Positions 35,790 to 47,319 of a stretch of DNA of 64,000 bases are shown piece by piece. A program made the position numbers and the translations under genes. The notes beneath the pieces were generated by a model. It was not told where the DNA came from and ran no database searches. It was given only the letters and a program-made list of their open reading frames with translations. Source of the DNA: Lunularia cruciata (Eukaryota; Streptophyta; Marchantiopsida; Lunulariales; Lunulariaceae); the NCBI GenBank assembly GCA_948567375.1, contig OX419755.1, forward strand, positions 53,152,291 to 53,216,290. Reading direction: 5' to 3'. How positions within the stretch are numbered: position 1 is the first letter of the stretch; every line of letters starts with the position of its first letter.

Positions 35790-37030
35790 CCATCCGTTAG
35801 GCCCCCACGCCATGATATCTACTGCCCTACTAACTTTCGGCTCAGTTGCATGGGGCTTTGCCACTATATTCTTCTCGGCGCGGTTCGACCCGGCGATTAT
35901 TATTAATCATTCATAGCACTTGTAGTTGGTGGGAAATGGCCATCTTTGTGCAAAATTGTTCATTTCATAAACCCAGATTCCGATAATACTATGCTTTAGT
36001 GAGCTAGTTTTGACAAATAATTTCGCGATTAGGAATCACATCTCACCACTCACTAAGATAAATCAAGAATTCTTTGATAAAATTTGATCTATATTGGGAC
36101 TATTCCTCTTACCACTACTCACTAAAAGCAATTCATCTCATTTGAAATAATTTGTTTAAGGATTGCTCTAATCTTTCTCTTAATATTTTGTGTCAACATC
36201 AAAAAATGAGCTACTAAATGTTAACAAGCTAATTTAATGTGAATACCTTCCATATAATGCATCAATATGTAAAATTATGCAAATATTATGCAGATATCCC
36301 TTTTTATTTTATTTTTAACTATATTTTATCATATAATTTATACGAGCAAACTTAACATTTGAATGAATTATTAAAAGTGAAATTTAAAATTTCTAATATT
36401 TGAAAATCAAATGATACTAAATTTTGACCAATCTCTCTCTTGAACAAAAAGTTTTACGTTATCGGAAAAAGGCGAATGCGTTGGAAAAATGAAAGATGTG
36501 AAGACCCCATCAAACCGTACAAGAGAGAGAAAAAAAAGGTAACATGGGGCTAAGCCCCAATAGAGTCTGTATGAGAAATCTAAATCTATATTTTACTCTA
36601 TCTAATGATGTAATTTATTTATTATCTTAAAACATTTGCATAGTGTCTACTCATCATAAAGTTCTGACAGTCTAGGAGCGAGTGCACAGATCTTTCTCAT
36701 TCACCCTCTGTAACGAAAAGGATAGAATTCATTCAAATGCCCTGAGATTAATAGTTTTTTCACTTTAACTCCTAGATGTCATGTTTTTCTCATTTTATCA
36801 GCTATTCTTGTTCGACTTCATCGTGTCGTTCCCTCTTGTTGTCCTCTCTTGATATCTCCAGCATTCCGTTCTTGTAGAAAACATGAGCACTTATTCAAGT
36901 ACTTTTACTCTTATTTTTTAATTATAGAAAATAAAATATTCTAGTGATAATCATTCCGTAGACCTGTTTTACTTGTCCTCCTTGAATGCAAAAGCTTTAA
37001 AAGCCATAACCCCTTTTTACCCAAAGTAGT
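35790..37030. other. No recognisable gene; small inverted repeat at 36545
   Basis: There is a GC-richer patch at 35790-35900, otherwise AT-rich. A short perfect inverted repeat TGGGGCT-A-AGCCCCA lies near 36545-36559. The ggttcgaccc near 35886 resembles a tRNA T-arm but has no tRNA around it. Confidence 0.4.
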
Positions 37031-37039
37031 TTACTAGAG

Positions 37040-37215
37040 ATAAGACCACAAACACGCTGATGAAAAAACACCAGCCGGAGACACTTAGATTATCTTAAGC
37101 AACAGTTGAAGAACCGGTCCCTGCCAGAGAAGGGAGACACAATCAAAACCTTCTACGGAAGGAGGGCCGAAGGGTTCGACATTAAGACCCAAAAGGAGAG
37201 GCCGATACCCGTTGG
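37040..37215 (+). other. GC-richer coding-like segment of unknown origin
   Basis: One frame, opened by a stop-free stretch, reads LPEKGDTIKTFYGRRAEGFD and ends ERPIPVGRR before a stop. It is basic and has a composition unlike its AT-rich flanks. It might be a transferred organelle fragment or an exon remnant. There is no start codon or known motif, so I leave it unassigned. Confidence 0.3.
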
Positions 37216-38739
37216 TCGTCGATAATTATATAGCAAGAAAGATATTATACTGATACGCACTACATAGTCCTGTTTTGCTTTTTCTTCTTTTAATATTTAC
37301 TGTAATATTATCGATGATGCCATCTCTAGAGTGAACTGAACACATGTGACTTTTCTTCGGAAATGATAGAGATAGCTTATAATGTTGTCATTTTGACACT
37401 CGAAATAACTGCAAGAGTTGGGCCAAAAAGGTCAGGTCACTGAAAAGTCGAGGTTACCCTCTTCCCTGGATCTCCAAGCCTTACTACCCAGCCAGTGCAG
37501 CAAACAGGTTGTGCACGTCTTAACTGTGTTTTGGCAAGTTCTAGGATTGAAAGGCTTCCAGTGAGACTTCAACCAAATGCGTACGCATGGAACAAGAGGC
37601 TTGAGTAACGACTAGATTACACACCCCAACACCCAAATATCTTCACAAGAACAGGTTTTCATTAGCATCTGCTCAATAACCCCTCTAGCTATTCTTCAGA
37701 CGTTACTGCTGTATCTCAGAAACTTCAATTACGGAAGTTGAATTCTGTTGGGTCCAGAAAGCCTGCCAACCAAGTTACATCTGAAAGTACTGACCGAACC
37801 ATTTCGGTTGTGACTATGGCGGTTGCAGGACTACCACCATAGAGCTTCGACTAGAGTGTTCACGTAACGACATGCGAGGTTTAGATTCTTTTGTCTGTTC
37901 GTCTCTTTGGTTGAAGAAGCAATACCTGCAAGCTTCATCTTGACAATGTGGCCCTAGCTGTAAACCAAGTTCTCACCATGCAATAAATAATTCAATCTTG
38001 ACAGGGATCTACAAAGGCATACGAATAACAATCCAAGCATTCACGTCAAAACATAAAGTTACAAAATGATCTGCCACTGCTTGAGACATCCAAGACGCTA
38101 CACACAATCTACGGGCAAATTGGAAGATTTTAAGGAACTGCCTAAAATCGCAGTCACTAATGAGAAATTCACCTGCCAGAACTTGGGTATACAGTCTATT
38201 CGACGGAGACGGATCATCTCCCACACAAAAGCAGTTCCTCTCCCGTGCTAACAGTTCCAGTTCATATCCAAGGACAGCAAGCATGTCCTTGCACTGTCTA
38301 CATCCTTGTGTCAACTACAAGGAAACGAATAGTAGCTACCAATCAAGAATTAACCAGACGGTGGACAAGTGGACCTGCACTAGCATTACTTCAGAATTAA
38401 ACGACAGTCAGATGCAAACGTCGTCAGTAGACTGACTTGTATGGTTCCAACGAGTTGCCAGGCAGTTAGGCATGCTTTCTGACGTGACAAGGAGAAAGTC
38501 ACCTGACTCCCTACCAGAACCAAGAGCACTGCCAATCAGAGTTGCTGATCTTGGCTTCTGCTGTCCAACGTCAACTCTAACATCCAATGAAATCGCTAGA
38601 GAATGAACGCGTCCATGACATAAATACAGTTCTCTTCTGATAGGTCAACATTGTGAACTCACTAACAAGTCAAAATCCCACTTTGAAGATAACAGCCGTT
38701 TGTTTGTTGAAGTACGAAGTCAGTAAAACTTACAATATT
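37216..38739. other. RPN6 downstream region
   Basis: Unique-looking sequence of moderate GC, distinct from the repeat-rich rest of the window and probably including the RPN6 3' untranslated region. The open frames 38009-38314, 38066-38251 and 38160-38435 overlap one another on both strands and lack motifs. A 12 bp palindrome ATGCGTACGCAT lies near 37577. I could not place a polyadenylation signal with confidence. Confidence 0.4.
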
Positions 38740-40116
38740 CTACGCCATGATTTTAGCTGATTTGAGATACAAACTATCCACTACCTTGCTGATGTTTGTG
38801 ATTGTGTCTAAGGTTGCTGGATAAATTCCGTCCGGCTTAACATCGTCAAATATGATAAGACAACCTGCACCCTGATCCAGAGTACCAGCAAACTTCTTGT
38901 CCAAGATCATCTGAGATAGCTTCTTCTCCACTGCATCCATTGGAAGACCGATGAGTTCTGAAATGTGAGAGATTTCGACCCGTGAAAAGGGCTCAATCAG
39001 GCGACATAAATTTTGTTCGAGTAGTGTGTCATATAGAGCTGAAAGATGACGATGAACAATGGGATCCTCCTCTAATTGCTCTCTGTACGTGTTAAGAGCC
39101 TCTTCAAAATCCTTCAAAGAACGCTTCCCATAAGCTTCAGCCACAGCCTTCATTGCGTCGAGCTCCACTCCTGTATATTTCAGGCCAGCCTTGGAAGAAA
39201 TAAGTCCTCCAACATCCTCGGCGGAATTCGTCATAATCTTACACAGAAGCATGTATTTCAAACTATAAACTGCACGTGGATCATCGAGGGCGTTGAAAGC
39301 TTCGAAGGCTTCGAAAAAGTAACTGAATGCGGTTTTGTAGTCCTTCTCTTCCGCATGCAGGATTCCACTTTGAAGGTCAATCGTTCCTTGCTGAGCGGGT
39401 GGCACGTAAATGGCATTAGCGGCAGTTCTAGCTGCAGTAAGGGCTGCTTTCGCCTTCGGCAGATTTCTTAGAGAAAAATGAAGTTTACTCTCCAACAAGT
39501 CGATGTCCACAAGAAGTAGCTTGTCATCCAGCCTTCGCACCTCTCGGACCAAATTGGTCAGTAGAGAGAGGGCTTCTGAATATTCCTTGCACTCCATGAG
39601 CAAAGATGCCAGCCGTGCCTCCACCCTCTGTCTCAAGAAAGTCCTCTTCTCTGCCCTAGTCCACTCCACCATCTCTCTACACAGAGAAATTTGAAGATCG
39701 GAAGTACCGGGGATTTTGGCCACGGCATCGATAATCCCTCTGACGATTTTCGCTGTTTTGGCTTTGGGGATAGATGAGAAGAACGGCAAGAGATCTGGCA
39801 ATAGTCCCCGAAGCTCTTCGCCTCGCTTCTGTTGAGACAACAATTCTGAAAGCGCTGCTATCGATTGTTCCTTCACGCGCAAACCTTCGGCAGTCGACGT
39901 CGGATCATGTAGAATTCCTCGTAGAATATTAATCGCTTCGTCCGGTTTAGCTTCCTGAATTTCTATTGCATGCGCTAGTACTTCGCTGGTAGCCTTGTAC
40001 GACGTCGATGGAGCGGATGGAGGAGCGGGTGCAGCTTTCAGCAATGATCGCTTCTTCGATCTAGGTGAGGTAGGAGTTGGAAAGGGGGTCGGATGTTGAG
40101 GATTCTCCAGCGACAT
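38740..40116 (-). CDS. RPN6: 26S proteasome regulatory subunit RPN6 (PSMD11-type lid subunit)
   Basis: This is an intact 458-residue protein in a single exon. RPN6 is a non-ATPase lid subunit of the 26S proteasome. It clamps lid, base and core particle together and is needed for degrading ubiquitinated proteins in cytosol and nucleus. Family-typical stretches are KAKTAKIVRGIIDAVAKIPG (from residue 118), RAEKRTFLRQRVEARLASLL, SKLHFSLRNLPKAKAALTAA and EEDPIVHRHLSALYDTLLEQ. They span the TPR-like solenoid and, from about residue 280 to the end, the PCI/winged-helix region. The core aligns closely, from memory, with Arabidopsis RPN6. I start at the ATG at 40116: the frame stays open to 40179, but only a GTG lies upstream before an in-frame TAG at 40195-40197. 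The first 40 or so residues, rich in Pro, Ser and Thr with a basic SPRSKKR cluster, extend beyond the usual plant N-terminus. Reading is uninterrupted, so the gene is probably functional. Confidence 0.95.
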   Translation of the reverse strand: MSLENPQHPTPFPTPTSPRSKKRSLLKAAPAPPSAPSTSYKATSEVLAHAIEIQEAKPDEAINILRGILHDPTSTAEGLRVKEQSIAALSELLSQQKRGEELRGLLPDLLPFFSSIPKAKTAKIVRGIIDAVAKIPGTSDLQISLCREMVEWTRAEKRTFLRQRVEARLASLLMECKEYSEALSLLTNLVREVRRLDDKLLLVDIDLLESKLHFSLRNLPKAKAALTAARTAANAIYVPPAQQGTIDLQSGILHAEEKDYKTAFSYFFEAFEAFNALDDPRAVYSLKYMLLCKIMTNSAEDVGGLISSKAGLKYTGVELDAMKAVAEAYGKRSLKDFEEALNTYREQLEEDPIVHRHLSALYDTLLEQNLCRLIEPFSRVEISHISELIGLPMDAVEKKLSQMILDKKFAGTLDQGAGCLIIFDDVKPDGIYPATLDTITNISKVVDSLYLKSAKIMA

Positions 40117-40600
40117 CTCTACAGAAGAGGGACGACCTCGTAATCCCTGCGATATACCCGATACCAATCGAGTCAACACGAAAACCTGATGCCACTATGG
40201 ATATCACCAAATCAATACTCCCTTGCGTCGAGCAAATTCAGACCTAAACCTGCGTTAACTTCACCCCTAATTCTTCAACGCTACTTCTCCTGCGTATCCC
40301 CCGAGGTATCCCCGATCACACGTTCTCCCTCACCTTCTCGAAACAACAGAAAATAATCACCCTGTTCTTCGACCAGACCTAAACCTGCGCTTGGCGTGTC
40401 TGTGGGATAGTTTTCCTCGGGCGCTACTCTCCCTGCACATCCATCTCATTGACTTGCCCTCGACGTTCCTTCGAATTCTACTCGTACCTCCTAGGGTTTC
40501 TCGACCACCCGTGTGCTCACCACGTAGCAACTATTTGCAGAGCGATGGTTACGTAGTTAATGTGACTGGGAATAACCATGTACAGTGAGGTTCATCTTGT
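40117..40600 (-). promoter_or_regulatory. Probable RPN6 5' untranslated and promoter region
   Basis: This is the only GC-moderate, repeat-free stretch directly upstream of the start codon. It contains CT- and TCTCC-rich patches. No clear TATA box is visible, which suits a housekeeping gene. The extent is an estimate: AT-rich sequence resumes at about 40620. Confidence 0.35.
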
Positions 40601-40619
40601 GAGACAATTGTACCGTAGA

Positions 40620-41055
40620 AAGTTTCCAATAGTTTTCCAATAGAACATTTACTATACCCTAGCACTTTAGCTAAATCGTAAACCCCCCCACCCACTTTTC
40701 AGATTTAGCTCTCGTGACAGGTAAATATTAGTAAACAAATTTATATACAGTAGGGGTTTCAAATTCCAAATTTTATTGTCGGAATCAGTAATTAATTTTA
40801 CGAGTACCCATATAATAAAATTTTACATACCCATAAAAATTTGTTCCAAAGTGATTTTTATGGACTTCATTAGTGATATATGGATTTAATTTGTGTCCAT
40901 TCGTGTCCATTTTTTAACCACCCGTTTTATGGGAAATGGAGGTGAAAGAGACCAATGAATAATCAAGTGTGTTTAGTCAATTTTGAAAATTTTATTTTGT
41001 ACCTTTCCCTTCTGAATTTCTTGTCATACAATCATGATGATTCAAATAGTGCTAG
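40620..41055. other. No recognisable gene
   Basis: AT-rich sequence with repeated tgtccatt/tggattt phrases near 40860-40920 and no coding frame. Confidence 0.45.
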
Positions 41056-41059
41056 TTGA

Positions 41060-42530
41060 GTGTGGTTTTCCATGGTGAATGTGTTAGGATCAAAAGTAAA
41101 CAAATTGAAATCCAAATCCAAATTTTCTTCTCATAGCTCAAGTGAAATAAAAAATTGTGGACAAATCTCAAACTCCCCTTCAAGATCTCAATTCAATTCC
41201 ATTGATTGGAGATCTCAATTTGCTTCACTCCACCCTCTCCAATCTTTGATTTCAAGAACTCCTTGAGAAAATGGTTGTATTTGTTCCCATTTCCATAGTG
41301 ACAAGCAAAGGATCAAAGGGTGTTTTAGTTCATGCAAACAATAGCAATAGGAACGCAAAAAAGGGTGAAGAGGATAGATTTAAGATTGTTCCTCACCACT
41401 ACTTATAGATATTGGACTATTTGGATGACCCTGAACAATTCAATCAGATTCACTATGGAAAAAGTAAAAACTAGTCAAAAAAAGTATGGCATTTAGCTAC
41501 ATGTCCACTTACCTAGTCCAGCACGGTAGATGATTTCTACCTTCTATGAATGGTGACAAGCTTTACAAAAAATATGCTTGATACATGAAATCCTATATTG
41601 ATACTCAAAAATGGAAATACAATTGCAAGGGGAAGTTCTTACAACAAAAGACTTGAAGCAAGGATGGAGAAAAATTGAGAACAAACTAAACCATCTTTGT
41701 CCATATTGTGAGAGAATGGATTTAATGTTTGGCAGTCAAGCTAAAATATCTCCTTCCACTTTGGTTAGTATTGGTGGTCGTATTGAAGAGGAATTTTGAA
41801 TAATGGATGGAACATGCCTTGTTACACATGAAGAATTTGGAGAAAATCCACCACTTCATTCAATTTTAGTTAGCATCTTGAGCACCCAAGGACCCTTAGA
41901 AGATTTCTTTAATATGTTTGAAGAGGAAGGTCTAAATTGTAAGTGTATATTTTGTGAGTGTGTGTTAAGGGTAGTTCATGAGGATAATAGTAAATGCTTG
42001 ATAAGAGAAAATACAAAGGAAGAGTATCCTTTGAGAAGAGGTCAAGGAGAATCACTCTAGAAGAAACCAAGACCCCTGATGACAAGAGCCAAGGGGAATC
42101 ACTCAAGAGGAGAATTGGACCTTAGAAGAGGAAAGTCAAGAAGTTCTTATTGAAGAGCAAACTAGCAAAACATCCAAGGAGAAAGTGGACCAAGAGTCTA
42201 GAGAAGAAGCATCCAAAGAGAAGGAAGGTAACTATAGAAAGAGAAGGAGGATTTCTAAAGCTTCAAAGATTGCATTTGCTTCTTTATCATAGGATTTAGC
42301 TAGCCATAGCAAATTCAAAAGCGAGGGAGTGGTGTTAAATAACATAGATGGAAGCTATGCAAGTTGCAAAGGTAGAGAAACACAAGAGAAAAGTTGAGGC
42401 ATAGAATATCTTTAGGACCAAGAAAATAAGGTCCAAGGTAGAAAAGCTCCAAATACAAACCAAAAAAAAAAGCAAAATCAAAACAATATTATTCCATGAC
42501 ACTTGAATTAGCCTAAGTTCGGTCAAGGAA
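41060..42530 (+). pseudogene. Unidentified gene-like relic, copy 2 (homologue of 23970-25330)
   Basis: The frame at 41611-41799 carries DLKQGWRKIENKLNHLCPYC and FGSQAKISPSTLVSIGG, aligning with the copy near 24490-24610. Upstream, KKGEEDRFKIVPHHY (about 41357-41402) matches KGDEDRFK of copy 1. The next frame 41803-42060 is followed by a Glu/Lys-rich stretch and by a Lys-rich coiled-coil-like tail near 42340-42480. Two divergent copies with the same domain order suggest a once-coding repeated gene, probably transposon-borne. Frameshifts and stops are present. Its function is unknown; a Myb/SANT-like transposon accessory protein is one possibility. Confidence 0.45.
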
Positions 42531-42718
42531 ACAAAAGTATTATTACCATGTTATTTGAGATAGATTCCTATCCTTACAATGTCTCTAGTAATAGTTACAA
42601 TGTGTACTCCAAGTTCCTTGTACTAGATTATACACTAGATTACACTCCTTATGGTAATTAGAATGAGAGTGAGAATAGTTAAGAGTGATGTTATGATTTA
42701 TTTCCTCCATTGGAAATT

Positions 42719-42845
42719 ATTATATATATAATATTTATATTTATTTATTTATTTAAAATTAATTTAAATAGACATGTTTTCTCTCATGACAATGCTTCTT
42801 AAGATGACATGGTTTTTCTTGTGGCAATGCTTATTTGTATGGAAA
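42719..42845. repeat. AT-rich simple tract and two-copy minisatellite
   Basis: 42719-42765 is (TA)/(TTTA)-rich. 42770-42840 holds two imperfect units of about 35 bp, each with GACATG(G)TTTT and CAATGCTT. It stands downstream of the relic at 41060-42530, as the TTTGCTCA array stands downstream of its homologue. Confidence 0.45.
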
Positions 42846-42849
42846 ATAT

Positions 42850-43475
42850 ATTCTGGTTCTTGATTGGTATGGCAAGAGCACTAGGTACACTAGTTCTTTC
42901 ACAAAGGTAGTTGAGATTTTAGGTTTAGTTCATTTTTGTGCAAACATGTTTGCATGGATTGCACGACCCACCTCCTAAGGCACATGCTTTTGCTTGTTGA
43001 AGAGTGCAATGCTAGCTAAATCAAAGACTTTCAGTTTTCTAGAGGTAGAGTTTTCCATTAGCAAGCCAATCAGATGATAATCATTTATCTTTACCAAGCT
43101 AGAAATAGTTTTGATTATTTAATTTACATTTGTTGTCAAATTGAACATTCCACATCAACATTGATAATAGGTCTTGTGATCAATTTATGGAAGTATCACA
43201 TGCAAGATGGCCAGATTCCAAAAGTTGTGTCTTCCAAATGGTTTAAATGGTATCTTCTCAATGTAGGAACAATTACTTAATAGCTTCCAAACTTAATTAC
43301 TTACCTTTTTATGACTTCAATAAGTTGAGTTCTATTTTCTATTCTAATTAGGGCTCTCCATCTCTGAAGTTTAGGATCAACACAAAATTCTAGTATATAT
43401 GCTTTTACATTTATGAATTTATTAAATCAAAACTACCATTCACTATTAAAATTGCATTGCAAACTTACCAAGTAG
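42850..43475. other. No recognisable gene
   Basis: AT-rich sequence. The frame 43074-43280 has no motif that I recognise. Confidence 0.4.
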
Positions 43476-43479
43476 GTGA

Positions 43480-46400
43480 AGTTTAAAGTTAGAAAACACA
43501 CAATATCAATATGCATAATTTCATTGAATCAATAAAGTACATAGCATAATGAATTTCTTTGAAGTAGTAATGAGTCCATCAAAGCTCAAATAAACAATGA
43601 TGATAGTATAAGAGCTGAAGTGTATAATATACCAAAGTATACAATATATGAAAATGAAGTGTATAACACACAAGTTACAATGTATGTAAGAAGACTATAA
43701 GGTATGCAATAACACCCAATTTTTTGATGGTCAAGCACTAGATCTATCATACATACCGCTCTAATGTGTCATGTAAGTGCCAATATAAGATAAACCTAAT
43801 AGAAAATGACTATAGCACCACATCCATCTCCTCTCATGAAGATGCATCTAAGGTTGACTAAATGCTTGCCCTAAAAGTTCAAAAGGTCAGAATTGTAACC
43901 CCTCAATCTATGGGTGGTACACTCTTCTCTAGGAAACTAATAGTAGGAAGTGTGGAGGCACTAAACCTATCTAGAGGTACTACAAGGAGTTGAATTAGTG
44001 AAGTGGATGAAGTACTAAGGGTATCAAGCAGGGAAAACCTAGGGGGATGTATACTTCCATGAAGATGGTTCATATAATAAGGTAGAGCATTGCCATTCAC
44101 AAATAATATATCTCTTATGGATAAACCTAGTGATTTAAATGTACCATATTTTTCATAAAACGCTTATGCTCATCAAAATATCCATCTTTTTCAACAAGAC
44201 ATGCCATCAAACATGAACTTGTGTGTACTCCAATTGGTAAGTGTAATACCAAGAGCTAGCCATATGATCTCGATGGTGGTTTTGGTTTGGTAACATCTGG
44301 AATGATGTTATACATGATAAATAAAATAGATCAAATACAAAAAGAGTACTTCTACTAATAGGGTAGAAACCAAAAAAGACTTGAAAACCTTAGAACCAAT
44401 AATTAGACATATGATTTAAAGGTGAGAATTGGTTCGATAACATCTAGAAGGAGGTTACACATGATGGACTAAATAGATCAGAAAGAGGTATCACCAAAAT
44501 GGACTTCTACTAATAGAGTAGGAACCAAAATATGCTTGCAATCTTTGAAGGCAATTTTGGAGGCCTAAACGGATGAATTAAGCATAAAAAATATGCAAAT
44601 GCCCTACCCCAACAGAGGAAAGGTTGGCCTTCCTCCATTGAGGGGAGGGGTAATGTGCAGATTCATCTCCACTCCCCCAATAAAAGAAAGGACTTGTTTG
44701 TCTAATTGAGAGCTTTCCAATGGTACCTCACCCACGTGATTTTGAGATTCTTATAGGAAGATTCCTTAAAAGATTCCCTTTGGTCAAAGCTTGTTTGACA
44801 AACCAACTAGGATCAAGACCAACATTTCACCCATCCAAGTAAGTAATCCAAGGGTGAAGCTTGCTGACATGTCACCTATCTATGTGCCTAATCCTATGGT
44901 GGAGCTTCCTTGGAGGAGATCCTCTTTGTCTATATAATAAAGAGAAGGTGCTCCTTTGGGGCATCGGATACTTGAGTTTGAAATCTGTGTTTTCTCTCTT
45001 CTCTTGTCCTTGGAGTACTACAATAAGTGGCCAAGCTTCCACACAAAATGGAATAATATCTCCATCTCTAGCTTTAGACCATAGGTCCATATGATCACAT
45101 CAAAATGTGTGATATAATACTCCATAAACTCTCTAATGCTTGGTTGTGAGATATACCATAAAGCACAATTCATGATATAATAGGACCATCCCTTCCTCAT
45201 GGTCTCAATACACAACTACCAGAAATGAACTCTACTAAGAACTCTCACATTAACTATACAAATCACATATAATACTAGGATAGTCTTCCTCAAATGTTTA
45301 GGGTTTATGATGAATAACACTCAAGCATTAAAGATTAGGGAAAGTGATGTGTGGTATGAATGCTCTAAATGAGCCCATCCTCTCTCAATGGAGTAAATCT
45401 CTATTTAGCATCATTCAAAGACATCTTCTACTCCCAAAGCCACAAGCACTCGTAGTAAGTACCATGAGAACTTGGTGGGATGCAATATCATTTGCAATGT
45501 GAGGTCTCTTAAATAGCGCCGTCCCCTATATACAAGTAAGGCTCCTTTCTTGGCCCCACTATGAGAGTCAACCAAGTCTGATTGGAATACATGGCTTGCC
45601 CAAGTGAAGATGATGCTCTCCCAACTGATGGAGCCCTAACCTCTTGAGCATAATGCACTCCAAAGGAAGAAGTTGAAGTCTGTGTAGCTCCAATCTTGGC
45701 TTGCTCTCTCTCAAGGACTATATATGGACTATGGGTTTGAACCCCCTTATATGCTAAACTAAACACTAAGCCTCTCTTTGAGCCCTTACCCCATCATAGT
45801 CCTCATCCAAATGCACAATATGAGTCCCCATGTCAATAGGAAGAACCCCCAAGGATACCATAACATATCTACATCTAGCTACTTTGTAGCCTCCTCACAA
45901 GCATCCTCATATAATATTCTAAGAGTATCTAGTTAAGTCCTTACCTCATACAGAGTAATTTGGATCCTCTCTAATAGCTCCATAGTAAAGTTAAACTCTC
46001 TCATATACTATTTCTCTTGAAGTCTATATCCCTTTATCATAGACTCTCTATCTCTAATAAATCCATCAAACTCAACCAATCTCTCAACTTGTGCTCTCAC
46101 ATCCACCTTTCTTTTTAATAACTCTTACTAACTTTGTTAACCTTTGGTGAGTAGCACTTTTCTCTATACAATGATGCATCTCCTGCTCTATTACTCTGCT
46201 CTCCTTGTCAAACATAACATGTTCCTTTAGTCAGAATTTCTCCTCACTCTCAACTAGGATACTCTCATGTTTAGCTAGCCCACTCTTCCTTTTACTCAAA
46301 AGGTGCTTCTTTAGCCTAATAATCTACTTTCTCTACTAGTCTCCTATCATGTTGAGCTAATCTACTCTCCATCTCACTATGCAAATGCTTTCTTTGTGTA

Positions 46401-47310
46401 TGCTCTCGTGTGGTGGTAGTGCATGTGGCTCAACCTCAACTCTCTCTCTATGTAATGGATCATCATGATATTCATGAGGACTAGATACTCTAGCATCAAC
46501 ACCCTGAGATGCATGGGGAGAGTGAACTCTATACAAATACTCAACCATATCAAAACCATATAATTGCAATCATCATCCATGAATGGTTATCCATGAGTGT
46601 CAACTTATAGCTTAAACAAGCAACATCAAAAGATGCACCATCATATCAATATATATAAAAGATATATACATATACATGTTGAGCTAACATAAACTTAAAA
46701 GGTGCACTAAACTAACTCTTGATCACCTCATAGTGCAAGCTCTTCTTCCTCCACTTTGTTATGAATATAAACTCCTCCTTTGTGCCTCCAATGTTATATA
46801 CAATCTCATCCTTACCTACAAATCCACTCTCCATGAACAAGTGGATGAGAACCTGCCCCACATGAATCATGACATATCCAAGTGGGTGGCAAAGTTGCCT
46901 CTAGACTACAACAAGCTTTGCCTCAATAACCAATAACATAAGCTCAATCTAGTCATAGTCTACTAAAGTAGATATTTTCATCTTACTTTGCACTATAAGA
47001 ATGATATTCCCATGTACCACCACAGGACACCGTGTTGGAATAAGAAGTGAACATAACATCTGGAAAAAGGGCCTGAATGCAAGATATGCACATTGCTTAG
47101 CTAGATATCTCTTAAATATCATATCTCTGATCATAAACCAATCTTCCACCAAACTTTGTGGAACAGTCTTCCTCCTCTTAGTACTTCCCAAAGGCAAACA
47201 AAATGCCTCTTGTATCAAAACTATGGTTAGAACTATATCTCTCCTTCTAACTCTCCTTCTATGAGTATCTTGGTCCCAAGTGCTTGCAAACTTGGTGCAC
47301 AATGCTACCT
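43480..47310 (-). pseudogene. Unclassified relic X, copy 2, split by a lone LTR
   Basis: Homologue of 26300-28999, interrupted by the LTR at 44242-45022. The minus-strand frame 46949-47302 gives an N-terminal part not present in copy 1, with segments VPQSLVEDWFMIRD and AKQCAYLAFRPFFQML. It leads into the conserved YD.IELMLLVIEAKL block. A Glu/Lys/Leu-rich stretch at about 46350-46130 would form a coiled coil. Short frames 46357-46569, 45509-45766 and 45018-45215 are fragments of the same decayed coding region. I do not recognise the family. Confidence 0.4.
44242..45022 (+). repeat. Lone family A LTR with GTAAG/ATAAG flanks
   Basis: It starts TGTAATACC and ends GTACTACA, 781 bp. Flanks GTAAG (44237-44241) and ATAAG (45023-45027) agree at four of five bases, a decayed target duplication. 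The first third contains a tandem duplication of about 150 bp (about 44275-44400 and 44410-44545), as in the copies at 30104, 54054 and 58581. A TATA-like tctatataataa lies near 44930. Confidence 0.85.
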
Positions 47311-47319
47311 ATATTAAAC

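Noticed and set aside
35875-35905. tRNA-like T-arm ggttcgaccc
   Set aside because: The arms do not pair as a T-stem and no anticodon or acceptor stem surrounds it.
38740-40116. RPN6 as a processed retrocopy because it lacks introns
   Set aside because: The frame is intact, no A-tract follows the stop, and a GC-moderate upstream region is present. As I recall, plant RPN6 can be a single exon. It cannot be fully excluded from sequence alone.
40117-40179. Longer RPN6 reading frame from 40179
   Set aside because: The codon at 40179 is GTG and an in-frame TAG lies just upstream; the first ATG is at 40116.
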